From positions 1 through 7,569 of the forward strand of contig JAICIL010000219.1 of assembly GCA_025924435.1 (NCBI GenBank): a DNA stretch of 7,569 nucleotides. The letters are read 5' to 3'. The notes beneath the pieces are model-generated. The model searched no databases. It was not told where the DNA came from and was given only the letters and a program-made list of their open reading frames with translations. Made by a program: the position numbers and the translations under genes. Position 1 is the stretch's first letter. Each line of letters begins with the position of its first letter. The stretch comes from Chloroflexia bacterium (GTDB taxonomy: Bacteria > Chloroflexota > Chloroflexia > Thermomicrobiales > JALYUS01). Shown piece after piece: positions 5,973 to 7,569 of the stretch.

Positions 5973-6057
5973 CCGCCGCCACACCGGCGACCACCCGCGC
6001 ACTTTCGGTGGCTTAAAGATCGCGCGAGCGGATTTCTTTGGCGGATTGCCTTTCCCG

Positions 6058-6142
6058 CGTCACAAAAGTCGGTACTCTTCCGTTTATGCATTGTGAGAAG
6101 CGCGGAGAAATGGGAGACGATGCGCTTTTGCCGTTTGTGACG
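6058..6142. promoter_or_regulatory. Spaced inverted CGTCACAAA / TTTGTGACG motifs upstream of the MarR gene
   Basis: CGTCACAAA at 6058-6066 and its exact reverse complement TTTGTGACG at 6134-6142 flank a further TTGTGA at 6091-6096. All lie in the 219-nt gap before the MarR gene. MarR repressors often control their own promoters, so these could be half-sites, but the spacing is wide for a single dimer and chance is possible. Confidence 0.3.
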
Positions 6143-6191
6143 AAAAGGGCGCACACCATTCGGGTAAGGGCGCGGAAGAGAGGGATGGACC

Positions 6192-6725
6192 GTGACCGAG
6201 ATGGCGACCGTAACGCGGGCGGGAAAAATGACGCTGATTGATGAACGTGCGGAGAGCGAGCAGATGCCCCTGCGGGATCAGTTGTCCCAGGACATCGCGC
6301 GGGTGACCTGGGGCGGCGCGCGCCAGTTCGCGGCGTCGCTCACCCCATTCGGGCTGACGCTCCAGCAGTACTTCACCCTTGTCGCGATCAACCGCGTCGG
6401 CGAATGCACGATGGGCATGCTCGCCAGCCAGACGCACCACTCGCTCGGCACGATGACCGGGATTGTGGACCGCCTCGTCCGGCAGGGGCTGGTGACGCGG
6501 CGCTCCCACGCGACGGACCGGCGCATCGTCCTCGTCCAGCTGACGGCCAGCGGCATGGAGACACTCGCGCACGTCGAGGATATGCGGCAGGAGCAACTGG
6601 ACAGCGCACTGACGAAGATGGGCGAGCCGCAGGCGCGCAACCTGATCCGCCTCCTCGGCCAGTATCTCGCCGCGATGGACATCAACGCGTCGGACGCATT
6701 CTCCGGCCCGGGCGCATTCGCCTAA
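6192..6725 (+). CDS. MarR-family transcriptional regulator
   Basis: A 177-residue winged-helix protein. The helix-turn-helix covers about residues 55-105 (LTLQQYFTLVAI, then CTMGMLASQTHHSLGTMTGIVDRLVRQGLVTRR). The wing carries the hallmark ATDRRIVLVQLTASG (107-121), and C-terminal helices (122-162) form the dimer region. Such proteins are usually dimeric repressors released by small phenolic or oxidant ligands. The ligand and targets here are unknown; the following genes, an 86-residue protein and a peptide-type ABC transporter, are candidates but are separated by terminators. The start is uncertain: GTG 6192 follows GAGAGGG, while ATG 6201 and ATG 6228 are also possible, and residues 1-25 are not conserved-looking. 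The N-terminus and the last 12 residues look disordered. Confidence 0.88.
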   Translation: MTEMATVTRAGKMTLIDERAESEQMPLRDQLSQDIARVTWGGARQFAASLTPFGLTLQQYFTLVAINRVGECTMGMLASQTHHSLGTMTGIVDRLVRQGLVTRRSHATDRRIVLVQLTASGMETLAHVEDMRQEQLDSALTKMGEPQARNLIRLLGQYLAAMDINASDAFSGPGAFA

Positions 6726-6753
6726 GCGGCATGCGAACATCTCATGCCGCGTT
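6726..6753 (+). terminator. First hairpin after the MarR gene
   Basis: GCGGCATG / CATGCCGC is a perfect 8-bp stem with a 9-nt loop, starting directly after the TAA stop and followed by GTTTCC. The T-run is short, so it may be a weak terminator or an mRNA 3'-end stabiliser. Confidence 0.5.
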
Positions 6754-6767
6754 TCCGTCCCTCCTCG

Positions 6768-6795
6768 AAGAGCAGGCTCTCCCGGCCTGCTCTTT
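6768..6795 (+). terminator. Second hairpin after the MarR gene, likely Rho-independent terminator
   Basis: AAGAGCAGG / CCTGCTCTT is a perfect 9-bp stem with a 9-nt loop (6777-6785), ending in a short T stretch. With the hairpin at 6726 it forms a tandem pair that should separate the MarR gene from the next gene. Confidence 0.65.
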
Positions 6796-6870
6796 ACGTT
6801 CGCGCGCCATGCTGGTTTGATAGGCGCGGCGTATTCGGTCGGAACGGCACGACGAGGCGGGAGTAATTCT

Positions 6871-7131
6871 ATGCTGACGGCGAGCGCGAACGGCATCGCC
6901 CACGACAACGGCCGCCGCTGCGTGGAACTGCGCCGCATGCCGGATGGCCGGTGGATAATCGCGACGGGCGTCTCCATCCTCGCGACCGGCAAATCCCCCT
7001 GGAATCCTTTCACGCGCGATATTTTCGCCACGGCGGACGAAGCGCGCCGCACCTTCCTCGCCGCGCTCCCCGACGATGCCGCGCTGCACGATCGGGCGAT
7101 GGCGGCGTTGCGGAAAGTGGGCGCGGCCTGA
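6871..7131 (+). CDS. Uncharacterised 86-residue protein
   Basis: The ATG at 6871 has a good ribosome binding site, GAGGCGGGAG, 7 nt upstream; the frame extends to a TTG at 6817, but that lies near the hairpin and is less likely. I do not recognise a family. The protein has a strand-rich middle (RCVELRRMPDGRWIIATG, residues 16-33), a central SPWNPFTRDIFATADEARRTFLAAL (42-66) and a helical, acidic/alanine-rich tail. No signal peptide, membrane segment or metal motif is visible. It is probably a small cytoplasmic protein. Codon use and GC content resemble the neighbours. It follows the tandem hairpins and precedes the transporter gene by about 104 nt. Confidence 0.65.
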   Translation: MLTASANGIAHDNGRRCVELRRMPDGRWIIATGVSILATGKSPWNPFTRDIFATADEARRTFLAALPDDAALHDRAMAALRKVGAA

Positions 7132-7235
7132 CCCGGACCGCGCGAAGAGCAGTTCCGGAACAACCATGCGCCGCACAGACGGCGGAGCGGTCGGGATCAT
7201 CCCGGCTCTGTCCTGTCCGCTGGTGAGGAGGACTC

Positions 7236-7569
7236 GTGGCACCGCTACTGGATGTGCAGGACCTACGCACGCACCTGTTCACCCGCGAAGGAGTGATCAA
7301 GGCTGTCGATGGCGTCTCGTTTCGCCTGCAGGAGGGCGAGGTGCTGGGCATCGTCGGAGAGTCGGGCAGCGGCAAGAGCATGACCGCCCTCAGCCTGATG
7401 CGGCTGGTGCCCAGCCCGCCGGGGAGGATCGTGGGCGGGAAGATCCTCTTCGAGGGCCGTGATCTGGTCACCACCTCCGCGCGCGAGTTGCGCCAGTTGC
7501 GCGGCAATAAGCTGACCATGATCTTCCAGGACCCCCTCAGTGCGCTCAATCCCACTATGCCCGTGGGCC
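7236..7569 (+). CDS. Oligopeptide/dipeptide ABC transporter ATPase (DppD/OppD type), 3' end beyond window
   Basis: The first 111 codons are present, starting at GTG 7236 with GAGGAGG 4 nt upstream. The residues after the start (LLDVQDLRTHLFTREGVIKA) and VDGVSFRLQEGEVLGIVGE are typical of the DppD/OppD subunit. Walker A GESGSGKS is at residues 41-48, the Q-loop with Q98 is in IFQDP, and LSALNPTMPVG at 101-111 is the usual 'SLNP' region of peptide importers. It should energise uptake of peptides or nickel-type ligands together with permeases, a second ATPase and a binding protein. None of those is in the window, so substrate is open. The gene is cut by the window edge, not visibly broken. Confidence 0.92.
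   Translation, partial: MAPLLDVQDLRTHLFTREGVIKAVDGVSFRLQEGEVLGIVGESGSGKSMTALSLMRLVPSPPGRIVGGKILFEGRDLVTTSARELRQLRGNKLTMIFQDPLSALNPTMPVG

Noticed and set aside
4932..6002. 356-residue minus-strand open frame
   Set aside because: It is antisense to the GGDEF gene, has no recognisable domain, and has composition typical of GC-rich shadow frames.
5973..6020. Terminator after the diguanylate cyclase
   Set aside because: Only a 5-bp CCACC/GGTGG stem is found, with no T-run; too weak to call.
6038..6241. Possible 67-residue plus-strand gene before MarR
   Set aside because: It overlaps the MarR start in another frame, lacks a good ribosome binding site and is low-complexity (Arg/Asp-rich) at its end.
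6084..7163. 359-residue minus-strand open frame over the MarR region
   Set aside because: It is antisense to the clear MarR gene and spans two terminator hairpins and an intergenic gap.
7132..7235. Promoter or terminator between the 86-residue gene and the ABC transporter gene
   Set aside because: Only short palindromes (TTCCGGAA, GGGATCATCCC) are seen; no convincing -35/-10 pair or stem with T-run.

Overview
The window is a GC-rich bacterial fragment with seven genes I can support in full or nearly so, plus one gene cut by the right edge. Starts are often GTG, Shine-Dalgarno sites are strong (GAGGAGG, GAGGTGG), and a CheR-PAS-coiled coil-PAS histidine kinase and a CCCCCGGCCCC-type palindrome are present. 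Together these suggest a member of the Chloroflexota, perhaps Thermomicrobia-like. That assignment rests on general resemblance and is not proven. No rRNA, tRNA or CRISPR array was seen, and no stretch over 300 bases lacks a gene.

Left part (1-2213): a plus-strand sensor histidine kinase begins inside what should be a CheR methyltransferase domain. The frame is closed just upstream by a TAG, although CheR-like residues continue up to that stop. The gene therefore looks N-terminally broken, or the sequence has an error near the fragment edge.

Centre-left (2198-2669): a compact cassette of about 470 bp carries one minus-strand gene for a four-helix-bundle protein of the 23S rRNA intervening-sequence/Avd family. 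Tandem GGACTGA heptads flank it in inverted orientation. The arrays lie exactly at the 3' ends of the two convergent neighbours and supply the stop codon of both, so two unrelated proteins end in the same residues, Arg-Thr-Glu-Asp. This is the most interesting structure in the window. It looks like a small mobile or once-mobile element whose ends stop translation in all three frames when entered from outside.

Centre (2647-4291): a minus-strand FprA-type ferredoxin/adrenodoxin-NADP+ reductase is followed by a divergent control region. That region holds a perfect 22-bp-arm palindrome and a strong sigma70-like promoter with two GAAC-N4-GTNC dyads about three helical turns apart, resembling a LexA-type operator.

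Right part (4292-7569), all on plus: a self-contained gene for an unknown 176-residue protein with a beta-sandwich-like repeat and its own terminator; a GAF-like plus GGDEF diguanylate cyclase; a MarR-family repressor with two hairpins after it; an 86-residue protein of unknown function; and the first 111 codons of an oligopeptide/dipeptide ABC transporter ATPase. The genes appear mostly as separate units, with signalling (kinase, cyclase), transcription control (MarR) and electron transfer side by side rather than one pathway.
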